Positions 55,301 through 55,804 of a stretch of 55,804 nucleotides of DNA are shown piece after piece. Below the pieces are notes generated by a model, which saw only the letters and a program-made list of their open reading frames with translations, was not told where the DNA came from and did no database searches. This DNA is from Tubiluchus corallicola. Taxonomy: Eukaryota > Priapulida > Priapulimorpha > Priapulimorphida > Tubiluchidae. The position numbers and the translations under genes were made by a program. The number at the start of each line of letters is the position of its first letter. Position 1 is the first letter of the stretch. The stretch is taken from positions 1 through 55,804 of the forward strand of contig JAQGDQ010001201.1 in assembly GCA_030141605.1 (NCBI GenBank). Direction: 5' to 3'.

Positions 55301-55690
55301 CATTTTTTAACCAAATTAATATTAAATCGCTATGTGTGTTTTTCGACAAATTCATCCTTAGTGCGCATACATACACAACGTCTTACATTACCGCTTAAAC
55401 ATACTTGTATCTAAGTTATCTTAACGACCAATCGGAAGCGATTATGGTCATAAGTTGACGACTGTCTGACATACATATTAGGGGAAAAGGGGTGCTATGT
55501 TTGTACAGGGTCTGCTAACGAGCCGCTGCTGTAATTAAGTGCAATTTTTTTATGAGTCACCTGGTACGTTCTTAGCGAATAGTGTAAATTACTAACCATT
55601 TACTTCACTTACTTTCGCTAAACCATCACGTCATTTTCTTTTTTACAGCAAGTTGAAGTAAAAGAGAGCAAAACCAAGACGAAGAAATGA
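13143..55690 (+). CDS. ATRN: Attractin-like transmembrane protein, complete spliced gene (25 coding exons per transcript)
   Basis: Single-pass type I membrane protein of the attractin family. In vertebrates attractins act with the E3 ligase MGRN1 in melanocortin-receptor turnover, pigmentation and myelin maintenance; that role is family knowledge, not shown here. Joined exons give 1197 aa (18A) or 1196 aa (18B), with all junctions GT-AG and in phase. Domains by residue: signal peptide 1-24, EGF-like about 27-52, CUB about 57-174, EGF-like pair about 176-237, Kelch propeller about 250-563, PSI/cysteine-rich modules 564-830, laminin-EGF 831-926, membrane-proximal region 927-1040, TM about 1043-1066, cytosolic tail 1067-1197 with MASRPFA. 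Vertebrate attractins are about 200 aa longer, partly because they carry a C-type lectin domain that is absent here. Coding sequence is only about 8% of the locus. ATRN and ATRNL1 orthology cannot be separated, and an invertebrate would be expected to have one copy. Confidence 0.96.
13898..14317. mobile_element. hAT-type MITE in intron 1
   Basis: A 420-bp element with terminal inverted repeats CAGGGCCTATTT and AAATAGGCCCTG, flanked by a perfect 8-bp target duplication GGTATATA (13890-13897 and 14318-14325). 8-bp duplications and CAGGG termini are hAT hallmarks. GC-rich ends (GGGGCCTC) and no transposase: non-autonomous. Confidence 0.88.
14516..14716 (+). CDS. ATRN: Exon 2: CUB domain, first part
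   Basis: Residues 57-123. Starts after TTAACAG in phase 2 and ends before GTATGT in phase 2. The attractin CUB signature is clear: CSWLID, LRFRLDSFETEC, WDHLYIYDGDSIYS. It is a symmetric 201-nt exon. Confidence 0.95.
14991..15097. repeat. Long inverted repeat (hairpin), about 37-nt arms
   Basis: TCGAATTATAAGATTG on the left mirrors CAATCTTATAATTCGA on the right. The arms extend through CTAACTCGTTCAA and TTAAACGTGTTAG with a few mismatches, with a loop of about 35 nt. Probably a foldback element relic. Confidence 0.8.
15627..15707. repeat. Tandem repeat, 32-bp unit, about 2.5 copies
   Basis: GCGGCAACACTACTAGCC followed by TTTTTGTGCGATAA, near-perfect copies. Confidence 0.85.
15900..16532 (+). 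mobile_element. LINE 3' fragment (reverse-transcriptase C-terminus and 3' UTR)
   Basis: In the frame ending at 16072, the peptide RFPAGCTTKNFCRTNIAKHF then IIYQGPKVWNEICQS and SRSISRFKKC-stop matches the typical end of CR1/Jockey-like LINE polymerases. About 460 bp of 3' UTR follows, to the AATAAATGACTT end. A reverse-oriented copy of this 3' UTR is at 21405-21842. The 5' part is missing, as expected of 5'-truncated LINEs. Confidence 0.75.
16651..16800 (+). CDS. ATRN: Exon 3: CUB domain, second part
   Basis: Residues 124-173. It completes the CUB domain with SGLLVPS, SGKAYLYFYSDVAYTMPGFN and ISYALG, as in attractins. The acceptor is TTTTCAG and the donor GTACGT. Phase 2 at both ends, 150 nt. 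Confidence 0.95.
17391..17846. mobile_element. Pogo/Tigger-like MITE in intron 3
   Basis: Left end TCATATCTTGGTTTGCCGG and right end CCAAACTGAGATATGA form an imperfect terminal inverted repeat. It shares the inner sequence GAGCTGACCGCTAGTTGGCA with relatives at 39498-39801 and 51315-51677. Confidence 0.7.
17847..18901. other. Rest of intron 3
   Basis: At 17872 a sequence starting ATTCCCTCACTTATCGCGGG resembles the end of another pogo-like MITE, with relic text near 18250-18300 (CGAAAACACGGCGATAA). Nothing else is recognised; the minus ORF at 18565-18885 is unsupported. Confidence 0.4.
18902..19086 (+). CDS. ATRN: Exon 4: two EGF-like modules
   Basis: Residues 174-235. The cysteine-rich pair reads CPHNNCSADHGVCLDGVCVC then CPNNCSSTGTCN and CQCFPGWKG. 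The acceptor CTCTAG fits the phase carried from exon 3, and the exon ends in phase 1 at GTATGC. Confidence 0.95.
19193..19530. repeat. Minisatellite, 60-bp unit, about 5.5 copies
   Basis: Exact 60-bp units: TCAAATGTGACTTAGGTAAG, TCAAATGTAGACATAGGAAT, TTCGAATGTGTTTTGGTAAC. Each unit carries a consensus-like 5' splice site (AGGTAAGT). Diverged inverted pieces lie near 19745-19840. Confidence 0.93.
19585..19648 (-). repeat. tRNA-like sequence (SINE relic)
   Basis: On the minus strand the sequence begins GGCAATATTAGCTCAGTTGG, a good tRNA D-arm/A-box. The rest of the cloverleaf is poor and no clean acceptor stem is visible, so it is a pseudo-tRNA or SINE head rather than a gene. Confidence 0.35.
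19985..20150 (+). CDS. ATRN: Exon 5: linker and first Kelch blade
   Basis: Residues 236-290. It contains the attractin hallmarks PRASHQVVV and MWVVGGE of Kelch blade 1. Acceptor TTTTGCAG, donor GTATGT, ends in phase 2. Confidence 0.95.
20795..21272. repeat. Minisatellite, about 32-bp unit, about 15 copies
   Basis: GTTGGCTATATTTTAGCTCA followed by TTTTTGGTGATT, with TGGGCTATATTTTTGCTTA variants that recur as a block. Confidence 0.92.
21405..21842 (-). mobile_element. LINE 3'-UTR fragment, inverted relative to 15900-16532
   Basis: Reverse complement of the 3' UTR at 16146-16532, including GGGACAATCTAACAAGCC when read on the minus strand. The two copies sit in introns 2 and 5 in opposite orientation, about 5 kb apart, with exons 3-5 between them. 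Confidence 0.75.
21964..22051 (+). CDS. ATRN: Exon 6: Kelch blade 1-2
   Basis: Residues 291-320. Reads YDFLNNSWTIF and then RYGHSAVLYK, the RxGHS strand of Kelch blade 2. Short 88-nt exon, phase 2 to phase 0. Confidence 0.94.
22168..22510. mobile_element. Dispersed repeat fragments (unclassified)
   Basis: 22168-22225 resembles the flank of the 684-1016 array (GGTTCTAGGTAGTTTGG). 22330-22500 is the inverted counterpart of a family also present at 24009-24550 and 50030-50470 (TTAGTTTGTGATGTCATCAA). Superfamily not identified. Confidence 0.55.
22660..23350 (+). mobile_element. LINE 3' fragment with reverse-transcriptase C-terminus
   Basis: With at least one stop, the frame reads LSVKTLKVREIYDMY, HFMYQYHNSLLPPAFQS, then YNAIKIWSSIPHEMKTLNLY and QFKKASKNYPLQRYN with a stop at 23031-23033. 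This is the classic thumb/C-terminal pattern of CR1/Jockey-like LINE polymerases. It is a different family member from the 15900 copy. Confidence 0.75.
23880..24000. repeat. GAT/GAC-rich imperfect trinucleotide tract
   Basis: Low-complexity sequence (GATGATGATGATCATCAC and similar). The His-rich minus ORF over it is an artefact. Confidence 0.7.
24009..24960. mobile_element. Dispersed repeat with internal tandem duplication
   Basis: 24009-24550 matches 50030-50470 (ACATCACAAACTAACATAAT, ATTCAGTGTG, GCGCAATGC). Its terminal about 150 bp (GTGTGGTAATAATTCTTTCA, AGAGTAGATTGTTTTGACC) is repeated at 24790-24950, close to the exon 7 acceptor. Class unknown. Confidence 0.6.
24713..24755. repeat. CCTAA repeat (TTAGG telomere-like)
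   Basis: Four to six CCTAA units with degenerate edges (ACCTAACCTAACCTAACCTA). TTAGG is the arthropod telomere repeat, so this may be an interstitial telomeric or simple repeat. Confidence 0.5.
24971..25208 (+). CDS. ATRN: Exon 7: Kelch blades 2-3
   Basis: Residues 321-399. Contains QIWMFGGC, NELWMYDIQARTWSN, KGHTGTLV and VVIFGHNPEYGYLNSVQEYF, matching the attractin propeller strand by strand. Phase 0 to phase 1. Confidence 0.95.
25639..25822 (+). CDS. ATRN: Exon 8: Kelch blade 4
   Basis: Residues 400-460. Reads VWTVPTTTGAVVKGSYGHTS, VYDEYTDAIYVHGG and HQLFKYSPLKHHW. The acceptor has a strong T-rich tract and TTTGCAG. Ends in phase 2 within the Trp codon. Confidence 0.95.
25850..26660 (-). 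mobile_element. LINE fragment, minus strand, with duplicated 3' end
   Basis: Minus-strand translation gives IMALSAYSKLTKVVENRKIS, FSALIETVFLYNSELWTL, YRIILGIRWPKKISNKDLYE, then HMLRLPDDIPVKIALQQAIE and YLDFAQKDLN, the region after the reverse transcriptase in many LINEs. The last about 190 bp occurs twice (25850-26037 and 26106-26300), separated by an ATC microsatellite at 26054-26108. Confidence 0.75.
26812..27253 (+). mobile_element. piggyBac-like MITE, copy 1
   Basis: Starts CCCTTTCAGTCCC and ends TATGAAAGGG, flanked by TTAA at 26808-26811 and 27254-27257. Contains TGTATCCCACGGGATACA, a near-palindrome. TTAA target duplications with CCCTT ends mark piggyBac; no transposase. Confidence 0.9.
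27258..27916. other. Rest of intron 8
   Basis: Contains TTTCGAACCCGTGCACTGCC near 27388, a tRNA-like B-box in reverse suggesting a SINE relic. The overlapping ORFs on both strands at 27353-27629 have no recognisable domain. Confidence 0.35.
27917..28071 (+). CDS. ATRN: Exon 9: Kelch blade 5
   Basis: Residues 461-512. Contains FLHSAVIIDGAMLVFGGNTH and NDTS, then GAKCFSS, which is close to identical to the attractin consensus. Donor GTAAGT, ends in phase 1. Confidence 0.96.
28150..28710. mobile_element. Dispersed repeat, split by a MITE
   Basis: Sequence on both sides of the MITE at 28192-28535 aligns with an uninterrupted copy at 45085-45240 (AAATTTTACACCACT, GTCTTTTTGCATA, GTAAATTTAAACTCC, GCAGCCATTTT). 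Class unknown. Confidence 0.7.
28192..28535. mobile_element. Pogo/Tigger-type MITE in intron 9
   Basis: 344 bp, left end CAGTCGACCCTCGTTAAAC and right end GTTTAACGAGGGTTGACTG, flanked by TA on each side (28190-28191, 28536-28537). Such CAGT...ACTG termini with TA duplications are typical of pogo-like elements. Inserted in another repeat whose empty copy is at 45120. Confidence 0.92.
28856..29312 (+). mobile_element. piggyBac-like MITE, copy 2
   Basis: Same family as 26812-27253: CCCTTTCAGTCCC to TATGAAAGGG, TTAA on both sides (28852-28855, 29313-29316), 457 bp. Confidence 0.9.
29373..29525 (+). CDS. ATRN: Exon 10: Kelch blade 6
   Basis: Residues 513-563. Reads CQNWTVL, SRYGHSAVAYNNSMYIYGGF and LSSMIRFQP, the last propeller blade. 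Acceptor TTTTCAG. Symmetric phase 1-1 exon of 153 nt. Confidence 0.95.
29547..29645. mobile_element. Dispersed repeat end fragment
   Basis: CAGGGTTGCAC and TGATTATCGTATTGGAGGCT match, in reverse, the sequence at 15735-15785 (AGCCTCCAATACGATAATCA). Probably the end of a DNA transposon; boundaries unclear. Confidence 0.5.
30010..31757. repeat. Satellite, 42-bp unit with 310-bp higher-order repeat
   Basis: Basic unit ACGTACCACCCTGTACATCT plus AATACATTCCAGCATAATTC, about 42 copies. A higher-order block bounded by ATTGTATGTCTAATGCATTT recurs at about 30771, 31071, 31381 and 31691, a 310-bp period (one block shortened by small deletions). The unit is a multiple of three, so long ORFs rich in HPVHLIH or PPCTSNT occur in two frames; they are artefacts. 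Confidence 0.95.
32024..32161 (+). CDS. ATRN: Exon 11: first PSI/cysteine-rich module
   Basis: Residues 564-609. Pattern GDCKQHTNADDCSS, GVKCVWVKGECRPL and DYCPPR, equivalent to the region just after the attractin propeller. Phase 1-1, 138 nt. Confidence 0.93.
32330..32788 (+). mobile_element. piggyBac-like MITE, copy 3
   Basis: CCCTTTCAGTCCC to TATGAAAGAG, TTAA on both sides (32326-32329 and 32789-32792), 459 bp. Confidence 0.9.
32938..33059 (+). CDS. ATRN: Exon 12: PSI module
   Basis: Residues 610-650. WCQGLQTCPSC, GCAWCSEMC and ASFCKNQSK form a plexin-semaphorin-integrin cysteine cluster. Phase 1 to 0. The donor is GTAAAA, weaker than its neighbours. Confidence 0.92.
33300..33490. repeat. 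Short tandem repeat next to the exon 13 acceptor, about 35-bp unit
   Basis: Units of the form GTAATTGAAAGAATATCCCT plus TTTTCATCTGTTTCAA. The unit is the same text as the exon 13 acceptor region (ATTGAAAGAATATCCCTG and TTTCAG), so the branch/pyrimidine tract has been duplicated upstream. Confidence 0.75.
33493..33974. mobile_element. TA-flanked MITE in intron 12, abutting the exon 13 acceptor
   Basis: 482 bp with 27-bp terminal inverted repeats differing at one position (CCGTATTTTCCCATGTATAA and its partner), flanked by TA (33491-33492, 33975-33976). Tc1/mariner or pogo group. It ends 26 bp before exon 13. Confidence 0.88.
34001..34163 (+). CDS. ATRN: Exon 13: PSI module
   Basis: Residues 651-704. 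Contains DKCQPHYSSGCGLLHNC, HACLAEESCMW and GRCHFNQYG. The main acceptor is TTTCAG at 33995-34000. A second in-frame AG 12 nt inside (TTACAG, ending at 34012) could drop four residues (VVLQ). In vertebrate attractins the C-type lectin domain begins right after this module; here exon 14 follows a 119-bp intron. Confidence 0.92.
34283..34486 (+). CDS. ATRN: Exon 14: PSI module
   Basis: Residues 705-772. CSVHRDCLNCTSAGNCMWC, then SKNAYLANFPYAQCLEW, a strongly conserved attractin motif that follows the lectin domain in vertebrates. Phase 1-1, 204 nt. Confidence 0.95.
34686..37195. repeat. Satellite, 101-bp unit, about 25 copies, 5S-rRNA-like
   Basis: Exact 101-bp spacing (34686, 34787, 34888). 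The unit starts TAGTTAAGCAATATTGAGTC, AGGTCAGTAACTGAATGGGT, GTTTGCCCGGAG, which aligns with the 5S rRNA-like sequence at 48895-48960 (GAAGTTAAGCAATATAGAGT, CTGGTTAGTGCTTGGATGG). The matched part covers the 5S internal promoter (A box to C box). The remaining about 35 bp (GCTGTATTGGTCATGATATT) is unrelated. Confidence 0.93.
37691..37757 (-). repeat. tRNA-derived sequence (SINE head), minus strand
   Basis: The minus strand carries a canonical B box (GGGTTCGAATCC) preceded about 40 nt upstream by an A-box-like TAGTGTTAAATGG. A related sequence is near 46750-46830. The body after it is not delimited. Confidence 0.4.
37930..38920. repeat. Hexanucleotide microsatellite of about 1 kb with domains of different units
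   Basis: Blocks in order: TAATAG, TTAGTA, AATAGC with interspersed AATAGT, TGATAG, and AAGGAT. All are derived from an NNNATR-like hexamer. As six is a multiple of three, ORFs of 259-370 codons occur in four frames (poly-Asn-Ser, poly-Leu, Ile-Ala, Asp-Lys); none is a gene. Confidence 0.97.
39186..39359 (+). CDS. ATRN: Exon 15: PSI module
   Basis: Residues 773-830. LDCSTIPSCKDCHSHPGCGW and CDDDSGTGKGICVEG, ending FFTSCP, which matches the last attractin PSI module. Acceptor ATTTTAG, donor GTACGT. Phase 1-1, 174 nt. Confidence 0.95.
39498..39801. mobile_element. Pogo-like MITE relative, 5' end lost
   Basis: Shares CAAGCTGACCCCTAGATGGC and the terminal GCAAGATATGAG with the elements at 17391 and 51315. 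Only the right end is clear. Confidence 0.6.
40146..40283 (+). CDS. ATRN: Exon 16: laminin-type EGF module 1
   Basis: Residues 831-876. CQCNGHSLCNNESVC, GDHCETCHPGYYGHPLNGAS and C: the laminin EGF pattern of eight cysteines, with the CQCNGHS start seen throughout the family. Phase 1-1, 138 nt. Confidence 0.96.
40708..40857 (+). CDS. ATRN: Exon 17: laminin-type EGF module 2
   Basis: Residues 877-926. CACNNHGSLCNRSTGKCFC, TTKGIEGNNCDAC and YYGDPTHGGTCY. Ends in phase 1 with a single T of the next codon, which exon 18A or 18B completes to Tyr. Phase 1-1, 150 nt. Confidence 0.96.
40903..41109. mobile_element. Short TA-flanked MITE in intron 17
   Basis: CGGGGTGTCCCAGAAGAA on the left and TTCCGGAACGCCCTG on the right form imperfect inverted ends, with TA on both sides (40901-40902, 41110-41111). 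Confidence 0.55.
41112..42133. other. Rest of intron 17 up to the hAT element
   Basis: Several short ORFs on both strands, none with a recognisable domain. No tandem repeat seen. AGCACCCTGTATTG near 41970 looks like a second MITE end. Confidence 0.4.
42134..42596. mobile_element. hAT-type MITE just upstream of exon 18A
   Basis: 463 bp, CAGGGGTGTGCGAATT to AATTTGCACACCCCTG, with a perfect 8-bp target duplication CTTTAGAG (42126-42133 and 42597-42604). GC-rich subterminal GCGGGCCGC is typical of hAT MITEs. Its end lies 42 bp from exon 18A. Confidence 0.93.
42639..42733 (+). CDS. ATRN: Exon 18A: alternative membrane-proximal exon
   Basis: 31 codons plus the shared Tyr: YNLTLGYQYTFNLTKSRDEH then FTAINFFILPNQ. 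Homologous to exon 18B, with about 14 identical residues over the first 25, including YQ, TFNL and INF. The acceptor is TTTCTAG with a CTAAC branch-like sequence at 42608-42612, and the donor is CAG/GTAGTT, weaker than that of 18B. Phase 1 to phase 0. It keeps an open frame, both splice sites and two potential N-glycosylation sites (NLT twice). A hAT MITE ends 42 bp upstream. Confidence 0.85.
42761..44130. repeat. Satellite, 15-bp monomers organised into a 45-bp unit, about 30 units
   Basis: The 5' edge is a run of simple 15-mers (GTATGCTACATGGTT and relatives). The bulk is a trimer: GCATGCCTCGTGGCT, GCATACATCTCGGTC, GTATGCTTCACGGTC. It fills most of the intron between exons 18A and 18B. All frames stay open because the unit is a multiple of three, giving spurious ORFs up to 471 codons on both strands. 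Confidence 0.96.
44131..44925. other. Rest of the intron before exon 18B
   Basis: Non-repetitive AT-rich sequence; no gene or transposon recognised. It contains the branch and pyrimidine tract of exon 18B (TTCCCGCATGCTTACAG). Confidence 0.5.
44926..45017 (+). CDS. ATRN: Exon 18B: alternative membrane-proximal exon
   Basis: 30 codons plus the shared Tyr: YLLNIDYQFTFNLSKPDDLY then YTTINFKNSPK. It is closer than 18A to the vertebrate attractin sequence at this point (DYQFTF, TAINF). Acceptor CTTACAG, strong donor AAG/GTAAGA. Phase 1 to phase 0, like 18A, so either exon splices in frame between exons 17 and 19 but the two cannot be combined. Confidence 0.92.
45085..45240. mobile_element. Dispersed repeat, intact copy of the family at 28150-28710
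   Basis: Aligns with both flanks of the MITE at 28192-28535 and keeps the unoccupied TA at 45120-45121. Confidence 0.7.
45563..46335. repeat. ATATC pentanucleotide microsatellite, about 770 bp
   Basis: Runs of ATCATATCATATCAT with interspersed GCAGCATATC and AATATC variants, and one strand switch (ATCATATGATATGATATCAT) near 45917-45935. ORFs such as ISYHI repeats are artefacts. Confidence 0.97.
46336..47480. other. Middle of intron 18
   Basis: 46750-46900 has a reversed tRNA-like B box (GGATTTGAACTAG) and resembles 37690-37920 (GCATAGCAAAAGCGTCCATA versus ACATAGCAAAAATGTCCATA), probably a SINE family. The 96-codon ORF at 46997-47287 has no recognised domain. Confidence 0.4.
47481..47925 (-). 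mobile_element. piggyBac-like MITE, copy 4 (reverse)
   Basis: CCCTTTCATACCC to GACTGAAAGGG, the reverse of the other copies, flanked by TTAA (47477-47480, 47926-47929), 445 bp. Confidence 0.9.
48067..48139 (+). CDS. ATRN: Exon 19: membrane-proximal region
   Basis: Residues 959-982 (18A form). EDKDVEFQISCSKLAQVNIT then WKEDG, equivalent to the attractin stretch with NLNITW. Phase 0 to phase 1, 73 nt. Confidence 0.9.
48220..48520 (+). mobile_element. LINE fragment with CG...HFLLHC-type C-terminus
   Basis: Reads NCNCGFRFESVKHFLLH, stop (in place of Cys), PLYQQTRVVMFDKLNEILLP, then DFILRTKRFQ. The CxCG...E.VxHFLLxCPxY pattern lies after the reverse transcriptase of many LINEs. Inactive fragment in intron 19. 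Confidence 0.7.
48860..48976 (+). repeat. Full-length 5S rRNA-like sequence (pseudogene or SINE3 head)
   Basis: About 117 nt, the size of 5S rRNA: ACGGCCA, TTCTCGTCTGATCACCGAAG, TTAAGCA, CTGGTTAGTGCTTGGATGG, TTGACCACCTAGGAATACC and GGTGCTGCAGG match 5S from end to end, with scattered substitutions (GGTTGACC for GGGTGACC, CTAGG for CTGGG). A GC-rich body follows to about 49450, so it is more likely a 5S-headed SINE than an active gene. Confidence 0.8.
48977..49450 (+). mobile_element. Probable SINE body attached to the 5S head
   Basis: Unlike its AT-rich surroundings, this stretch is GC-rich and noncoding in character, directly continuous with the 5S-like head. It ends near AGACCAACAATATTTG. 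ORFs on both strands are unsupported. A second copy would be needed to fix the boundaries. Confidence 0.5.
49572..49655. mobile_element. Pogo-like MITE end fragment
   Basis: GTATCTCAGTTTGCCGGACA and AAAGCGGGGAGATGTGGGT match the end of the family at 51315-51677. Confidence 0.6.
50030..50470. mobile_element. Dispersed repeat, direct copy of 24009-24550
   Basis: Shares ACATCACAAACTAACATAAT, GTAAGATATTCAGTGTG and GCGCAATGCATTTCC. It ends about 65 bp before exon 20. Class unknown. Confidence 0.65.
50536..50681 (+). CDS. ATRN: Exon 20: membrane-proximal region
   Basis: Residues 983-1031. GETPVFSIECSEFKTKFS, then NFTFYVYVSNFKTPFWLK; the YVYVSNF motif is diagnostic of attractins. Acceptor CTCCTACAG, donor GTACGT, ends in phase 0. 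Confidence 0.95.
50873..51132 (+). mobile_element. piggyBac-like MITE, copy 5 (5' truncated)
   Basis: Only the 3' 260 bp remain, ending GGTATGAAAGGG with TTAA at 51133-51136. The left half and first TTAA are missing. Confidence 0.85.
51215..51273 (+). CDS. ATRN: Exon 21: start of the transmembrane segment
   Basis: Residues 1032-1050. IAFSQNNPIDLLQFFVTFF, nearly identical to the vertebrate sequence at the membrane entry. 59 nt, phase 0 to phase 2, donor GTGAGT. Confidence 0.94.
51315..51677. mobile_element. Pogo-like MITE in intron 21
   Basis: CACTCATATCTCGGTTTGCC on the left pairs imperfectly with GGTAAACAAAGATATGAGCG on the right. TA on both sides (51313-51314, 51678-51679), 363 bp. Confidence 0.82.
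52153..52356. repeat. Minisatellite, 51-bp unit, 4 copies
   Basis: CAGTGTGCGGTCACGGAAAG, CCGCACTGCGCGCACAAAG, TTCACCAGTCAT at 51-bp spacing. GTGCGGTCACGGAATGCCGCAC could form a hairpin in each unit. All frames open because 51 is a multiple of three. Confidence 0.93.
52503..52581 (+). CDS. ATRN: Exon 22: transmembrane segment and basic stop-transfer
   Basis: Residues 1051-1077. CFLSLLLIAAIIWKIKQK followed by RRRQ, giving a hydrophobic helix and a positive cytosolic anchor. It is preceded by a short TTATTCA microsatellite that serves as the pyrimidine-rich tract. Phase 2 to phase 0. Confidence 0.95.
52585..53702. repeat. Satellite, 57-bp unit, about 19 copies
   Basis: GTTACCTGTTAGAAATGCAC, CTCTTTAGCTAGTGCTAACA, CTGGCACTGCTAATTTG at 57-bp spacing. 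Starts within a few bp of the exon 22 donor. The first copies lack CTGCTAATTTG. Confidence 0.95.
53766..54098. repeat. Minisatellite, about 63-bp unit, about 5 copies
   Basis: GTGTACACATAGCATGCAAA, AGTGTCAATCTTGATTTTCT, CAACAATTGTCATAGTACTA. Stops 16 bp before exon 23, so its last unit lies over the likely branch-point region. Confidence 0.93.
54115..54270 (+). CDS. ATRN: Exon 23: cytoplasmic tail with MASRPFA
   Basis: Residues 1078-1129. QMASRPFAMVSVEF carries the MASRPF motif conserved in attractins and MEGF8 and implicated in binding MGRN1. The rest is serine-rich and not clearly conserved. Phase 0-0, 156 nt, donor GTAAGT. Confidence 0.95.
54280..54330 (+). repeat. tRNA-like sequence (SINE head)
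   Basis: Contains GCATGGCTGCCTGGGAAGCA and a perfect B box GGGTTCGAATCCC. Begins 9 bp after the exon 23 donor. Confidence 0.4.
54554..54718 (+). CDS. ATRN: Exon 24: conserved tail segment
   Basis: Residues 1130-1184. PVSLEPCFDHRAAVLSLIVE, LPKGS, then TGIAIASSLVQLG, matching the attractin tail (LEPCFGN, AAVLS, LPRG, SGLAVASAL). The last 75 nt and the donor are repeated twice downstream. Phase 0-0. Confidence 0.93.
54644..55003 (+). repeat. 122-bp tandem triplication containing the 3' part of exon 24 and its donor
   Basis: Copies begin at 54644, 54766 and 54888 (GCATACACACCATATA). Each holds the last 75 nt of exon 24, the GTGAGT donor (54719, 54841, 54963) and 41 bp of intron. Copies 2 and 3 share an ACT-to-AAT change and are nearly identical to each other. 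Confidence 0.93.
55004..55648. other. Rest of intron 24
   Basis: TACACCCC and GGGGTGTA at 55025-55051 form a short hairpin. A 19-codon ORF at 55095-55154 starts at ACAAGATGGCCGCC, a YY1- and Kozak-like context, but has no support as a gene. Nothing else recognised. Confidence 0.4.
55649..55690 (+). CDS. ATRN: Exon 25: terminal coding exon
   Basis: Thirteen lysine-rich residues (QVEVKESKTKTKK) and a TGA stop. The acceptor is a good T-rich tract with TTTTACAG, in phase 0 as needed. Family tails are less conserved here, so this exon rests on splicing logic more than homology. No AATAAA is visible in the remaining 114 bp, so the 3' UTR runs past the window. Confidence 0.75.
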   Translation, partial: QVEVKESKTKTKK

Positions 55691-55804
55691 CGTCTGGGAC
55701 ACCTGGTGGTCACACGCGCAACTACTATATAGCATTATGTAAATCGAATATCGTGATATGTATTATAGGTGACTTGTACAGTTCATATCGGATGCACACT
55801 TTAT

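Overview
This window is from an animal genome. It holds one complete, intron-rich gene on the + strand, embedded in tandem repeats and DNA transposons. The gene is an attractin (ATRN/ATRNL1) homologue. I built it by following splice sites and codon phase from the ATG at 13143 to the TGA at 55690. It has 25 coding exons per transcript (26 exons in the window, because two are alternatives), and every intron is GT-AG. The coding length closes in frame at 3594 nt (1197 aa), or 3591 nt (1196 aa) with the alternative exon. Domain order: signal peptide, EGF-like, CUB, EGF-like pair, Kelch propeller, four cysteine-rich/PSI modules, two laminin-type EGF modules, attractin membrane-proximal region, one transmembrane helix, and a cytoplasmic tail with the MASRPFA motif. 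The host is probably an invertebrate: the gene lacks the C-type lectin domain of vertebrate attractins, there is a CCTAA (TTAGG-type) repeat, and the 5S-like sequence has an invertebrate look. The species cannot be named from this.

Layout. 1-12.9 kb is upstream sequence with no gene I can support. It is dominated by minisatellite arrays with units of about 32, 73, 56, 29, 92, 178, 69, 64, 74 and 72 bp. 13.07-13.15 kb is a compact promoter candidate (CRE, ETS and YY1 motifs) with two short upstream ORFs. 13.1-29.5 kb encodes signal peptide, EGF, CUB and Kelch. 32.0-40.9 kb encodes the PSI and laminin-EGF modules. 42.6-45.0 kb holds two homologous exons (18A and 18B) on either side of a 15/45-bp satellite. 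48.1-55.7 kb encodes the membrane-proximal region, TM helix and tail.

The introns hold piggyBac-like MITEs (five, flanked by TTAA), two hAT MITEs with perfect 8-bp target duplications, several TA-flanked pogo/mariner-like MITEs, LINE 3' fragments with recognisable reverse-transcriptase C-termini, a full-length 5S-rRNA-like sequence, and very large satellites. One 101-bp satellite with about 25 copies appears to derive from 5S rRNA.

Most notable: exons 18A/18B have every property of a mutually exclusive pair. Skipping both makes TGA at the junction, and including both makes TAA at the third codon of 18B. Other points are the absence of the lectin domain, a threefold duplication of the exon 24 donor region, an intron made almost wholly of two satellites, and a MITE insertion whose empty site is preserved in a paralogous repeat. 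Long ORFs at 30-31.9, 37.8-38.9 and 42.7-44.3 kb are artefacts of repeat units divisible by three.
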